Shown here: piece by piece, positions 19,007-26,737 of the stretch
Numbering within the stretch: the first letter of the stretch is position 1
Layout of the letters: each line of letters starts with the position of its first letter
Translations under genes and position numbers: made by a program
NCBI RefSeq assembly: GCF_000230695.2
Contig: NC_020541.1
Location: 62,001 to 126,000, forward strand
Origin: Rhodanobacter denitrificans
GTDB taxonomy: Bacteria > Pseudomonadota > Gammaproteobacteria > Xanthomonadales > Rhodanobacteraceae
DNA: 64,000 bases
Direction: 5' to 3'
The notes under the pieces: generated by a model
The model's input: the letters and a program-made list of their open reading frames with translations, nothing else
What the model was told of the DNA's origin: nothing
Database searches by the model: none

Positions 19007-20320
19007 TCAGAACGTCACCTGCGTGTACAGGCCGATGACGAAAGCATCGGGGATGCTGCCGGTGCCGCCGGGGTGCATCACGTACTGCAGATTGGGGCGC
19101 AGGATGAGCCAGGGAGTGAGCTTGGCGCCGTAGTCGATCTCGGCGACGCTTTCGTAGCGCTGGATGCCGATGCTGCCGGGCGCCACCAGATCGCGGTCGC
19201 GCTGGTAGCGGGTCAGCCGCGGGTTGGTGCGGCCGCTGGCGACCATGAGCGAGACCACGTCGTCGTCGCGGCCGGGGAAGGTGCCCTGGTAGTGGCCACC
19301 GACGATCCAGAAGTAGCGGTACTTCGCGGTCGACGCATCGCCCACGCCGCCCATCGCGCCCAAGGTGAGCCCGCGTTTCGTGTCGGGCCCTTCGCGGTAG
19401 ACCATCTTGTCGACGATGAAGTAGCCGCCCGAGCGGCCATTGTGCTGCATGAAACCGGCGCCGGTGAGGCCGGCCGACTGGCCATTGACGTCGGTGTAGA
19501 CGTCCGGCGTGCCGACGGTGTTGTAGTACGCGCCGAGCTTGAGATCGGCGGGCAGCTGCCCGCTGCCGTAGCCGTTGGACCAGCCCACCTCGACCGGCAG
19601 GAACACGCCGTGATGCTTGAGGCTGAGGTTCCAGCCCTGGTCCTTGTTGCCGGCGTTGGGATTGTTGAGATAGGCGCCGACGGTGGCGTAGAAGTCCGGC
19701 GTGGCATGCCACTTCACGTGGCCGCCCCATTGCGCGGTGGGGTAGTTGTGCGCGCCGCTGTTGGTGGTCATCGCGTTGGCGTGGCCGCAGATGATGCCGT
19801 TCTGGAAATTGCAGAACGCAGGCAGTCGCGCGAAGTCGTCGCCCGCCGGCGACCAGCCCAACTCCATGAAGACCCGATGGTCGAGGAAATCCTGTTGCCA
19901 GTTCAATGCGGCCAGGCGGAAGTTCTGTCCCGCGCCGTAGAGCTCCTGCACCGAGAACTGGTTGCCGATCGCGTCGGTCGACAGGCTGCGGCCGTCGCGC
20001 TCGGTGACGGTGAACTGGATCTTCGCGTCGGGCACGCCCCACAGCTTGTCGAGGTCGAAGTCCGCGCCGAGGTCGAGCTGCTGGGTGTAGCGCGCGGTCT
20101 GGCGATGGCCGCCGGAGAGGTTGCCCGCGCTTTCGGTGGTCCAGTGCGCGCGCAGGGCGATGCCGTCGCCATGCAGCTGCGTGCGCGTGCCGCCCCAGTC
20201 GCCGGTCAGCGTGGGTTGCCCAAGCCAGCCGCCGGCCTGCTGTGCCAGGGCCGGCAACGTGCACAGCCACAACGTGCTGCCGAGCGCCAGGCCGGGGATC
20301 GTGCAGGGTGGATGGCGCAT
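19007..20320 (-). CDS. Carbohydrate-selective porin OprB family
   Basis: The 437-residue protein has a signal peptide (LALGSTLWLCTLPALAQ) and the OprB family opening LTGDWGGTRTQLHGDGI. About 16 amphipathic strands follow, with a C-terminal Phe (GLYTQVTF). OprB porins admit glucose and other sugars through the outer membrane. The gene starts six bases after the cytochrome gene stop, as the last gene of the dehydrogenase operon, which fits supply of sugar to a periplasmic oxidase. Confidence 0.9.
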   Translation of the reverse strand: MRHPPCTIPGLALGSTLWLCTLPALAQQAGGWLGQPTLTGDWGGTRTQLHGDGIALRAHWTTESAGNLSGGHRQTARYTQQLDLGADFDLDKLWGVPDAKIQFTVTERDGRSLSTDAIGNQFSVQELYGAGQNFRLAALNWQQDFLDHRVFMELGWSPAGDDFARLPAFCNFQNGIICGHANAMTTNSGAHNYPTAQWGGHVKWHATPDFYATVGAYLNNPNAGNKDQGWNLSLKHHGVFLPVEVGWSNGYGSGQLPADLKLGAYYNTVGTPDVYTDVNGQSAGLTGAGFMQHNGRSGGYFIVDKMVYREGPDTKRGLTLGAMGGVGDASTAKYRYFWIVGGHYQGTFPGRDDDVVSLMVASGRTNPRLTRYQRDRDLVAPGSIGIQRYESVAEIDYGAKLTPWLILRPNLQYVMHPGGTGSIPDAFVIGLYTQVTF

Positions 20321-20325
20321 GAGGG

Positions 20326-21717
20326 TCAGGCCTGGCCGGAGGAAGTCCGGCGCCGCTTGCGCCGGCGCCACAGAACAATGATGGCGAGGATCAGCACCAC
20401 CACCACGACCATCGCCAGCCGGACCAGCGCGGCCAGGTGCGATGGCGCGCCGCCGGCGCGCAGGTTGGCGACCCGCGTCGCCGTGATCCGTGCGGCGGGG
20501 TTGCCGTAGCGCAGCGTCAGGTAATTGCCCAGGGTGGCGATCTGCTGGTCGCTCAGATCGCCCGCGAAGCCCGGCATGTGCACGCCGGAGTCGCCGGTCT
20601 GCCAGCGGATGCCTTCGAGGATCACCAGCACCAAGTTGCCGCTGGCGACGCGGCCGGTGGCGGTGTTGTGGAACAGCGGCGGCAGGCCGCCGTCGAAGCT
20701 GCCTTCGCCGCCGGCCTGGTGGCAGCTGGCGCAGTGGGCGTCGTACAGCTGCTCGCCGCTCCACTGCTCCGCGTCGGCGGGCGGGGCGATGCCGCGCTGG
20801 TCGGCCATCCCGTCGAACGCGGCGCCCCAGCCGCCGACGGCGCGGGTGTCGGCCGGGTCGTGGCGTGCGGGTACCGTCTTCAGGTAGCTGGCGATCGCCT
20901 GCAGGTCGGCGGGTTCGAAGTGTTGCAGGCTGTGCTCGACCGCCTCGGCCATCGGTCCGGCGGCCTGCGCCTTGCCGCGGGCGTGGCCGAGCTGCAGGTA
21001 GTCGACCAGGTCCTGTTCGCTCCAGCCGCCGATGCCGCTGTTCGCGTCCGCGGTGATGTTCGGCGCCAACCAGCTGCCGACCATGCCGCCGGCCAGCTCG
21101 CGCGACGACCGCTCGGCCATCAGCAGGTTGCGCGGCGTGTGGCAGGTGCTGCAGTGGGCCAGCCCGCGCACCAGGTAGGCGCCGCGGTTCCATTTGGCGT
21201 CTTTGGCCGGATCGGGCGTGAACGGCTTGCGGTCGAGGAACAGCAGGTTCCACCCTGCCATCGACAGGCGGAGGTTGAACGGGAACGGCAGCCGGGTCAG
21301 TGCCGGCCTGTTGTCCACCGACGCCACGCCGTGCATGAAGTACGCGTACAGCGCACGCACGTCGTCGTCGGTGACCTGCGCATACGACGTGTACGGCATC
21401 GCCGGATACAGGTGGGCGCCGTCGGCGCGAATACCCTTGCGCAGGGCGTCGCGGAACTGCGGCTCGGTGTAGCGGCCGATGCCGGCGGTGGTCGACGGCG
21501 TGATGTTGGTGCTGATGATGTTGCCGACCGGCGTGGGCACCGTCAGCCCGCCAGCGTACGGCTTGCCGCCGGGTGCGGTATGGCAGGCCACGCAGTCGCC
21601 GGCGGTGGCCAGGTACTGGCCGCGTTGCAGCAGGGTGGTGTCCGTCGTGTCGGCGGCATGGGCCGACGCAGTGACGAGCAGGGCGAGCAGCAGCCGGCCG
21701 CAGGTCGAAACGTTCAT
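20326..21717 (-). CDS. Triheme cytochrome c subunit of a membrane-bound dehydrogenase
   Basis: The 463-residue protein has a signal peptide and three c-heme motifs, CVACH (about residue 42), CSTCH (about 190) and CASCH (about 330). It ends in a hydrophobic anchor (LVRLAMVVVVVLILAIIVLW) and a basic tail. This is the architecture of subunit II/III of gluconate, sorbitol and alcohol dehydrogenases, which pass electrons from the flavoprotein to ubiquinone or the oxidase in the periplasm. Its ATG overlaps the flavoprotein stop by four bases. Confidence 0.92.
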   Translation of the reverse strand: MNVSTCGRLLLALLVTASAHAADTTDTTLLQRGQYLATAGDCVACHTAPGGKPYAGGLTVPTPVGNIISTNITPSTTAGIGRYTEPQFRDALRKGIRADGAHLYPAMPYTSYAQVTDDDVRALYAYFMHGVASVDNRPALTRLPFPFNLRLSMAGWNLLFLDRKPFTPDPAKDAKWNRGAYLVRGLAHCSTCHTPRNLLMAERSSRELAGGMVGSWLAPNITADANSGIGGWSEQDLVDYLQLGHARGKAQAAGPMAEAVEHSLQHFEPADLQAIASYLKTVPARHDPADTRAVGGWGAAFDGMADQRGIAPPADAEQWSGEQLYDAHCASCHQAGGEGSFDGGLPPLFHNTATGRVASGNLVLVILEGIRWQTGDSGVHMPGFAGDLSDQQIATLGNYLTLRYGNPAARITATRVANLRAGGAPSHLAALVRLAMVVVVVLILAIIVLWRRRKRRRTSSGQA

Positions 21718-23357
21718 GCGAGGCTCGCCTCGCGCCCGCTGTCCGCCGTGGTGGTGCGCGATGCCTTCGCCGGCAGGATGTGCTCGGCGGTGCGCAGCGC
21801 CAGCGCCACGCCGGTGAGCGTGGAATTCATCGTGGCCGCGGTGGGCATCACGCCGGTGCTGCAGATGAACAGGTTCTCGTGGTCATGCGTGCGGCCGAAC
21901 GCGTCGACCACCGAGCTCGCCGGATCGTTGCCCATGCTCATCGTGCCGGTGATGTGCTGGTTGTTGGCGAACTGGCCTTCCGCGCTGTAGCGCAGGCCGG
22001 TGCCGCCCATCAGTTCGGCGATGCGCGCGAAGTCGGCCTTGGACACGTCCGCGCCGCGGCGCGTGTAGTCGTCGATCGCGTAGTGCGCCTCGGGCTTGGG
22101 GATGCCCATGACGTCCTTCTCCGCGCTGAGCGTGATGCGGTTGTCGGGATGGGGCAGCACCTCCAGCACGTTCTTCACGTTGACCTGGCGCGCGGCGCGC
22201 CAGCGCAGCTGCTTCTCGAACTCCACGCCGTAGACGCCTTCCTTGATCAGGTCGCCGGTGACGTTGAGCACCTGCGAGATGTTGGTGAAGTCCAGCCGGT
22301 ACGGCGCATGCTGCGAGCGGAACGCGCCGTCGCGCAGGGTGTTGATCGAACTGGGGCTCTGCGGGCCGCGGCCCAGCCACAGTTCCTCGTCGACGTAGAA
22401 GGTGAGCGAGGTGCTGGGGTGGTCCATCAAGTGGCGGCCGACCATGCCGGAGCTGTTGGCCAGCCCGTTCGGATATTTGTCGCTGGCCGACAGTAGCAGC
22501 AGCTTCGGGCTCTCGATGCCGTTCGCGGCGAGGATGAAAGTGGCGCCGGTGACGCGGTGTTCGCTCTTGTCCGGCGCGTAGTAGCGCACCGCCGCGATGC
22601 GCCCCTTCGCGTCGTGCTCGATGCGGAAGACCACCGCGTTGGGAACGACCTTGGCGCCGGCGGCCTCGGCCGCCTCCACCGCATTGATGCCGAGGTATTG
22701 CGCGTTGACCGGGCAGATCGGCTGGCAGCTGTTGTTGCCCACGCAGGCGGGGCGGCCGTCGTAGCCGCGGCTGTTGCGCGCCACGGTGTTGGCGACCACC
22801 GGGTAGGCCGGCGCCAGCCGCTCGCGGAAGCGGCGCATCGACCACGGCTCGGCCACCGGTTCCATCGGGAACGGATGCTGGCGCGGCGAACCGGTGTCGT
22901 CGGCGCCGGCCACGCCGAGGATCTCCTCCGCCTCCTGGTACCACGGATCGAGCTCCTCGTAAGTGAGCGGCCAGTCCACGCCGACGCCGTACAGGCTCTT
23001 GATGCGCACGTCGTTCGGCACCAGCCGCCACGCCTGCGCGGCCCAGTGCCAGGTGGTGCCGCCCACGGCGCGGATGTACTCGGCCTGGTAGGGATACGGC
23101 CCGGCCTGCTTCAGGTAGCCGTTGTCCTGCGGCACGTAGATCGGATGCGGCGCCCACGGCGAGGGCGGGTACGGCGCCATCCAGTTGCCCTTGATCGGCG
23201 AGTTGCGGAACGCAGCGACGACGCGGGCGCGCTCCAGCCGCGGCCCCGCCTCCAGAATCAGCACCGAGGCGCCTTGCTGCGCCAGCCGGTGCGCCGCCAG
23301 CGCGCCGATGATGCCCGAGCCGATCACCACGATGTCAGCCGATAGCTGTGCGGACAT
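21714..23357 (-). CDS. GMC-family flavoprotein dehydrogenase subunit (gluconate/glucose/sorbitol type)
   Basis: The 547-residue protein carries the FAD motif VIGSGIIGALAAHRL near the N-terminus and the GMC C-terminal signature with a catalytic His region (NQHITGTMSMGND). A cysteine cluster CVGNNSCQPICP near residue 215 matches the iron-sulfur ligands of bacterial FAD-dependent glucose dehydrogenase. It oxidises a sugar or sugar acid in the periplasm and passes electrons to the cytochrome. It has no signal of its own; export with the Tat-bearing small subunit encoded 14 bases upstream is the usual mechanism. The exact substrate is not determinable from sequence. Confidence 0.92.
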   Translation of the reverse strand: MSAQLSADIVVIGSGIIGALAAHRLAQQGASVLILEAGPRLERARVVAAFRNSPIKGNWMAPYPPSPWAPHPIYVPQDNGYLKQAGPYPYQAEYIRAVGGTTWHWAAQAWRLVPNDVRIKSLYGVGVDWPLTYEELDPWYQEAEEILGVAGADDTGSPRQHPFPMEPVAEPWSMRRFRERLAPAYPVVANTVARNSRGYDGRPACVGNNSCQPICPVNAQYLGINAVEAAEAAGAKVVPNAVVFRIEHDAKGRIAAVRYYAPDKSEHRVTGATFILAANGIESPKLLLLSASDKYPNGLANSSGMVGRHLMDHPSTSLTFYVDEELWLGRGPQSPSSINTLRDGAFRSQHAPYRLDFTNISQVLNVTGDLIKEGVYGVEFEKQLRWRAARQVNVKNVLEVLPHPDNRITLSAEKDVMGIPKPEAHYAIDDYTRRGADVSKADFARIAELMGGTGLRYSAEGQFANNQHITGTMSMGNDPASSVVDAFGRTHDHENLFICSTGVMPTAATMNSTLTGVALALRTAEHILPAKASRTTTADSGREASLA

Positions 23358-23371
23358 TCGGTTTCCACTCC

Positions 23372-23902
23372 TCAGATATTGGGCTTGCTGGTCCAGCTGC
23401 CGTACGCGCCGTAGGCGAAGGTGGGCGGCTTCAGCACGTCGGCCACGATCACCGCGTTGAGCGCGGTCTCGTAGGCGACGCAGCGCGCGCCTTCGCCGCT
23501 GCCCACCACGCCGAGCGCCCAGGCGCCGAGGACCTGCCGCGGCAACGGCGCCAGCGGCGAATGCTCGCCATCCAGCACGCCTTGCAACTGTTGCGGATCG
23601 ATGTGGCGTTCGTTGAGCAGGGCCAGCAGCGCCTGCACGTCGGCCGGAAAGTTCGGATGCGCGGCGGCGAGGGCGTCGTAGAGGCGGGTGGCCTGCGCGG
23701 CATCCAGCGCCTGCCGGCCGACCAGGATCGCGGAGAGCGCGGTGAACGCGCCGAGGTCGGCGCGCGGCGCGGGCTGCGCCAGCGCCCAGGGAATCAGCGA
23801 GGCGGTGTACGCGGTGAGCAGGCCCGCCAGCAGGCGGCGACGCGAGGGGTCGACGGGGCCGTTGCGGCGCGCGGCGACGCTGTCGGGTTCTTCCGGCGCC
23901 AT
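23372..23902 (-). CDS. Small (hitchhiker Tat) subunit of the membrane-bound dehydrogenase
   Basis: The 176-residue protein matches the gluconate 2-dehydrogenase subunit 3/sorbitol dehydrogenase small subunit family. It has a twin-arginine signal (SRRRLLAG, then a hydrophobic stretch to ALA) and a conserved C-terminus (PPTFAYGAYGSWTSKPNI). It chaperones and exports the flavoprotein. GGGAGGG four bases upstream supports the ATG at 23902. It is the first gene of the four-gene operon ending with the porin. A decayed copy of its C-terminal end lies at 31133. Confidence 0.85.
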   Translation of the reverse strand: MAPEEPDSVAARRNGPVDPSRRRLLAGLLTAYTASLIPWALAQPAPRADLGAFTALSAILVGRQALDAAQATRLYDALAAAHPNFPADVQALLALLNERHIDPQQLQGVLDGEHSPLAPLPRQVLGAWALGVVGSGEGARCVAYETALNAVIVADVLKPPTFAYGAYGSWTSKPNI

Positions 23903-24124
23903 TGACCCTCCCCCCTTGCGGATTGCCGTGCAGCTGGCGACTGGGACCGCTGCCAAGGCGGGCCCGACCTTACTCTGGTTACGGTGCAAGGCGACGTGAA
24001 GATTCGAGATGGTTGGGGGAATGTGGCGGAACGCATTGCTGCAAGAAATAACGGGATGCCGTCGACAGGCGTGGAGAGTGCCGAACCCTCGACGGGTGTC
24101 GACCGCATTCGATGGCTATTCAGT

Positions 24125-24356
24125 GGGCGCAGCGGCCGATGAAGAAGAAAAGACCATCCCGCAGGCGTGCTCCAGCCTCGACGCCGCGCCGGAAGCGCCG
24201 GACAAGGATCGTGACTTCCTCAAGACCGGCGGCGTGTTCACGGACGCCTGCATCGAGGTGACGATGAAGGCGGCCACCAGGTGCCGCGCCAGCACGCATC
24301 TACCGGAGTTCCGGATGTATTGCCCGCCCCCGATCGCGGAGACATCGGGGGATTGA
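24125..24356 (+). pseudogene. Fragment of a glutamine synthetase 3' end
   Basis: Translation in the frame ending at 24356 reads [40 protein letters not shown] and RASTH, matching the last 65 codons of glnA (17305-17515). It lacks the adenylylation-Tyr segment and four codons between GAC repeats. Many substitutions break conserved positions, so this is not functional. A degenerate copy of the glnA terminator follows at 24359. It is either a partial duplication of glnA or the last trace of a second GS gene. Confidence 0.85.
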
Positions 24357-24358
24357 AA

Positions 24359-24384
24359 ACGATGGGCGCTGCGGCGCCCGTCGT
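24359..24384 (+). terminator. Terminator-like hairpin after the glnA fragment
   Basis: ACGATGGGCGC (24359-24369) pairs with GCGCCCGTCGT (24374-24384) around TGCG with one G-T pair, followed by CTTT. It is the degenerate counterpart of the glnA terminator at 17537 and lies at the matching place after the fragment. Confidence 0.6.
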
Positions 24385-24476
24385 CTTTGGCGGTCGCGCG
24401 ATAGGCGCCCCGTGGACCGGGACGGCGGCCGGTCGCGTGTCTGCGTGCTGAATCGGCGCGAGGCCTTGCGCGGCGC

Positions 24477-25850
24477 CTAGACGGGTCGTTGAAAGTCGAT
24501 TTGCACGGCGAGGCCGGGTTCGCCATCGCCCAGGCTTACCGTGATCTCGTGCAGCTGGGCGACTGCGGTCACGAGCGCGAGTCCTAGGCCGCTCCCGGGC
24601 GTGCTTCGAGAGGAATCCAGGCGGACGAAGCGTTGCAGTACGCGTTCGCGCTCGTGCTTCGGGATGCCTGGTCCCGTGTCGCGAACAATCGCCCGGGCAC
24701 ATCCGGGCATCGGCAGCAACGACAGAAATACGGGTGTGTGGGGCGGGGTGTGATGCAGCGCGTTTTCGACCAGGTTGGCGAACATCTGCGTCAACAGCAT
24801 CGCATCGCCGCGCACAATCGCGCCCGGATGGATTCGGGCATGAAGACTGCGGCCCTGATCCTCGAAGACGGGTGCGAAGTCGCCGACCAGCACGCCAAGC
24901 AAGCCCGAGAGATCAACATCAGTGAAGTTTTCCTGCTGCTTCTGGTTCTCGATTTGCGCGATCCTGAGCAAAGCCGCAAAGGTAGCCAGCACATGGTCGA
25001 CGTCGGCCAGGGCCGTCGTGCAGGATTCCCGGTAGCCTTCGACGCTGGTGACCTGAAGCGTCGTGGCTTCAAGCTTGTGGCGCAAGTGCGTCAAAGGTGT
25101 ACGCAGATCGTGGGCGATATCGTTGGAGACCTGGCGCATGCCCTCCATCAGTGACTGAAGTCGGGCCAGCATTCGGTTCAGCGAGCGGGCGAGGCGGTCG
25201 AATTCGTCGTCGCGATCCGTTACCACGATTCGCGTGCCCAGATCGCCCTTGACGATGTTCGATGCGGCCTGAGTGATCGTCTCGACCTTGCTCAGGTAAC
25301 TTCTGGCCGTAAGCACGCCACCGGCCAGTGCCAGCACCACGGCCGCGAGCCCGGCCCAGATGAAGGACTGCAACAGGAGTTCATTCAGTTGGTCCGCCTG
25401 CAAGGTCCCGTGGGCCACCGCCAGGATGTTGCCGTCCTCGAGACGGGACGAATTGATCAGAAGGTGGCCGGGCACGGAGTGCTTGCTATCGATATGGCGA
25501 AGTTCGTGCAACCTGGTCCAACCGAGTGACGGCGGCATCTTTGCCAGACTGCCCGCGATGCGATCGCCACGGGGGGAAAACAGTCCGTAGAAGAACGTTC
25601 CCTTTTGCGCATGAGCAACGGCTTTGTTGATCGAGGCCACGCGAATGCTGCCGGGCACGGCGGTCATTTCGCTCGATTCGTCGCTGATTTCCTGACGGAG
25701 TTGTGCGGTGACATAGCCGCTTACGGAAACCCAGGTAATCGCAAACAGCACGAGTGCCGCGAAGGCGAACGATGCGGCTTGCAGAACGCCGAGTCGAAAT
25801 GCGGCGCTGTGCAACAGCCGGGAGATCTGCTCCTTGGTGCGGATGTTCAC
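24477..25850 (-). CDS. Sensor histidine kinase (HAMP, HisKA, HATPase)
   Basis: The 457-residue kinase has two membrane segments (about residues 22-45 and 165-187) around a periplasmic sensor region, and a HAMP domain (SKVETITQAASNIVKGDLGTRI). The H-box is SNDIAHDLRTPLTHLRHKLE near residue 248, the N-box NLVENALHH, and the G-boxes DTGPGIP and GSGLGLAL. It phosphorylates the OmpR-type regulator encoded three bases upstream. The TonB-dependent receptor gene follows the same orientation further upstream, so the pair may regulate that receptor. Confidence 0.93.
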   Translation of the reverse strand: MNIRTKEQISRLLHSAAFRLGVLQAASFAFAALVLFAITWVSVSGYVTAQLRQEISDESSEMTAVPGSIRVASINKAVAHAQKGTFFYGLFSPRGDRIAGSLAKMPPSLGWTRLHELRHIDSKHSVPGHLLINSSRLEDGNILAVAHGTLQADQLNELLLQSFIWAGLAAVVLALAGGVLTARSYLSKVETITQAASNIVKGDLGTRIVVTDRDDEFDRLARSLNRMLARLQSLMEGMRQVSNDIAHDLRTPLTHLRHKLEATTLQVTSVEGYRESCTTALADVDHVLATFAALLRIAQIENQKQQENFTDVDLSGLLGVLVGDFAPVFEDQGRSLHARIHPGAIVRGDAMLLTQMFANLVENALHHTPPHTPVFLSLLPMPGCARAIVRDTGPGIPKHERERVLQRFVRLDSSRSTPGSGLGLALVTAVAQLHEITVSLGDGEPGLAVQIDFQRPV

Positions 25851-25853
25851 GAT

Positions 25854-26543
25854 TCAGTGTCTGTCCGGCAAGCGCAGTATGTAACCTGCGCCCCGCACCG
25901 TATCAATGAGTTCGCCGCCGGGGAAGCCGCGGTCGATCTTGGCGCGAAGCCGGCTCATGTGCGTCTCCACGACGCTGGTCCGTGGATCGAATTGATATTC
26001 CCACACGTTTTCGAGCAGCATTGCGCGGGTGACGATGTGGCCGGCATGACGCATGAGGTATTCGAGCAGGCGGATTTCACGCGCCTGCAGGTCGATGACA
26101 TGACCGCCCCGGCAGGCCTCGCGCTTGAGCAGATCCAGTTCGAGATCGGCCACGCGCAGCAGCGTCTCCGAAGGCGCCGCCATTTGCATCCGCCTTGCCA
26201 GCGAACCGACGCGAGCCGCCAGTTCGCTGAATGCGAAGGGTTTCGAAAGATAGTCGTCGGCGCCGGCGTCGATGCCTTCGACGCGCTGATCCACGTCGCC
26301 CAACGCCGTCAGCATCAAGACCGGCGTAACCACGCGTGCCGACCGCAACGCTCTCACCAGGCTCATGCCGTCAAGTCCCGGCAACATGCGATCGATGACG
26401 AGTACGTCGTGTTCCTGCGATGAGGCGCGCTGCAATCCTTCCCGGCCGTCCATCGTCTGTTCGACCACATGGCCAAGTTTCGTCAGCTCCCTGGTGATAT
26501 AGGCCTGGGTCTCGGCGTCGTCTTCGATCAGCAGGATGTTCAT
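25854..26543 (-). CDS. OmpR family response regulator
   Basis: The 229-residue protein has a receiver domain (EDDAETQAYI, phospho-acceptor Asp in VIDRMLPGLDG, Lys in YLSKPFAF) and a C-terminal winged helix (REIRLLEYLMRHAGHIVTRAMLLENVW, RLRAKIDRGFPG, VRGAGYIL). It is transcribed with the histidine kinase three bases downstream. Its DNA sites are unknown; the CTTAC/GTAAG dyad at 29528 upstream of the receptor is one candidate. Confidence 0.94.
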   Translation of the reverse strand: MNILLIEDDAETQAYITRELTKLGHVVEQTMDGREGLQRASSQEHDVLVIDRMLPGLDGMSLVRALRSARVVTPVLMLTALGDVDQRVEGIDAGADDYLSKPFAFSELAARVGSLARRMQMAAPSETLLRVADLELDLLKREACRGGHVIDLQAREIRLLEYLMRHAGHIVTRAMLLENVWEYQFDPRTSVVETHMSRLRAKIDRGFPGGELIDTVRGAGYILRLPDRH

Positions 26544-26737
26544 GAGGCGATTGCTTCGCTGCGTCGGGCAGGGCTATCCAAAGTGCGCTCAAGGGCCAGC
26601 CGGTGCGGAAGCCGACTCCGATCAAACCGGCACGGCATGTGGAAGGACCGCCACACGCCCGTGGACCGGCCCGTTGAAGTTGGCGCGGTCCACAGTGGCT
26701 GGCGCGGTCGGATACCGGCATGTCGTCCCGGATCCGA

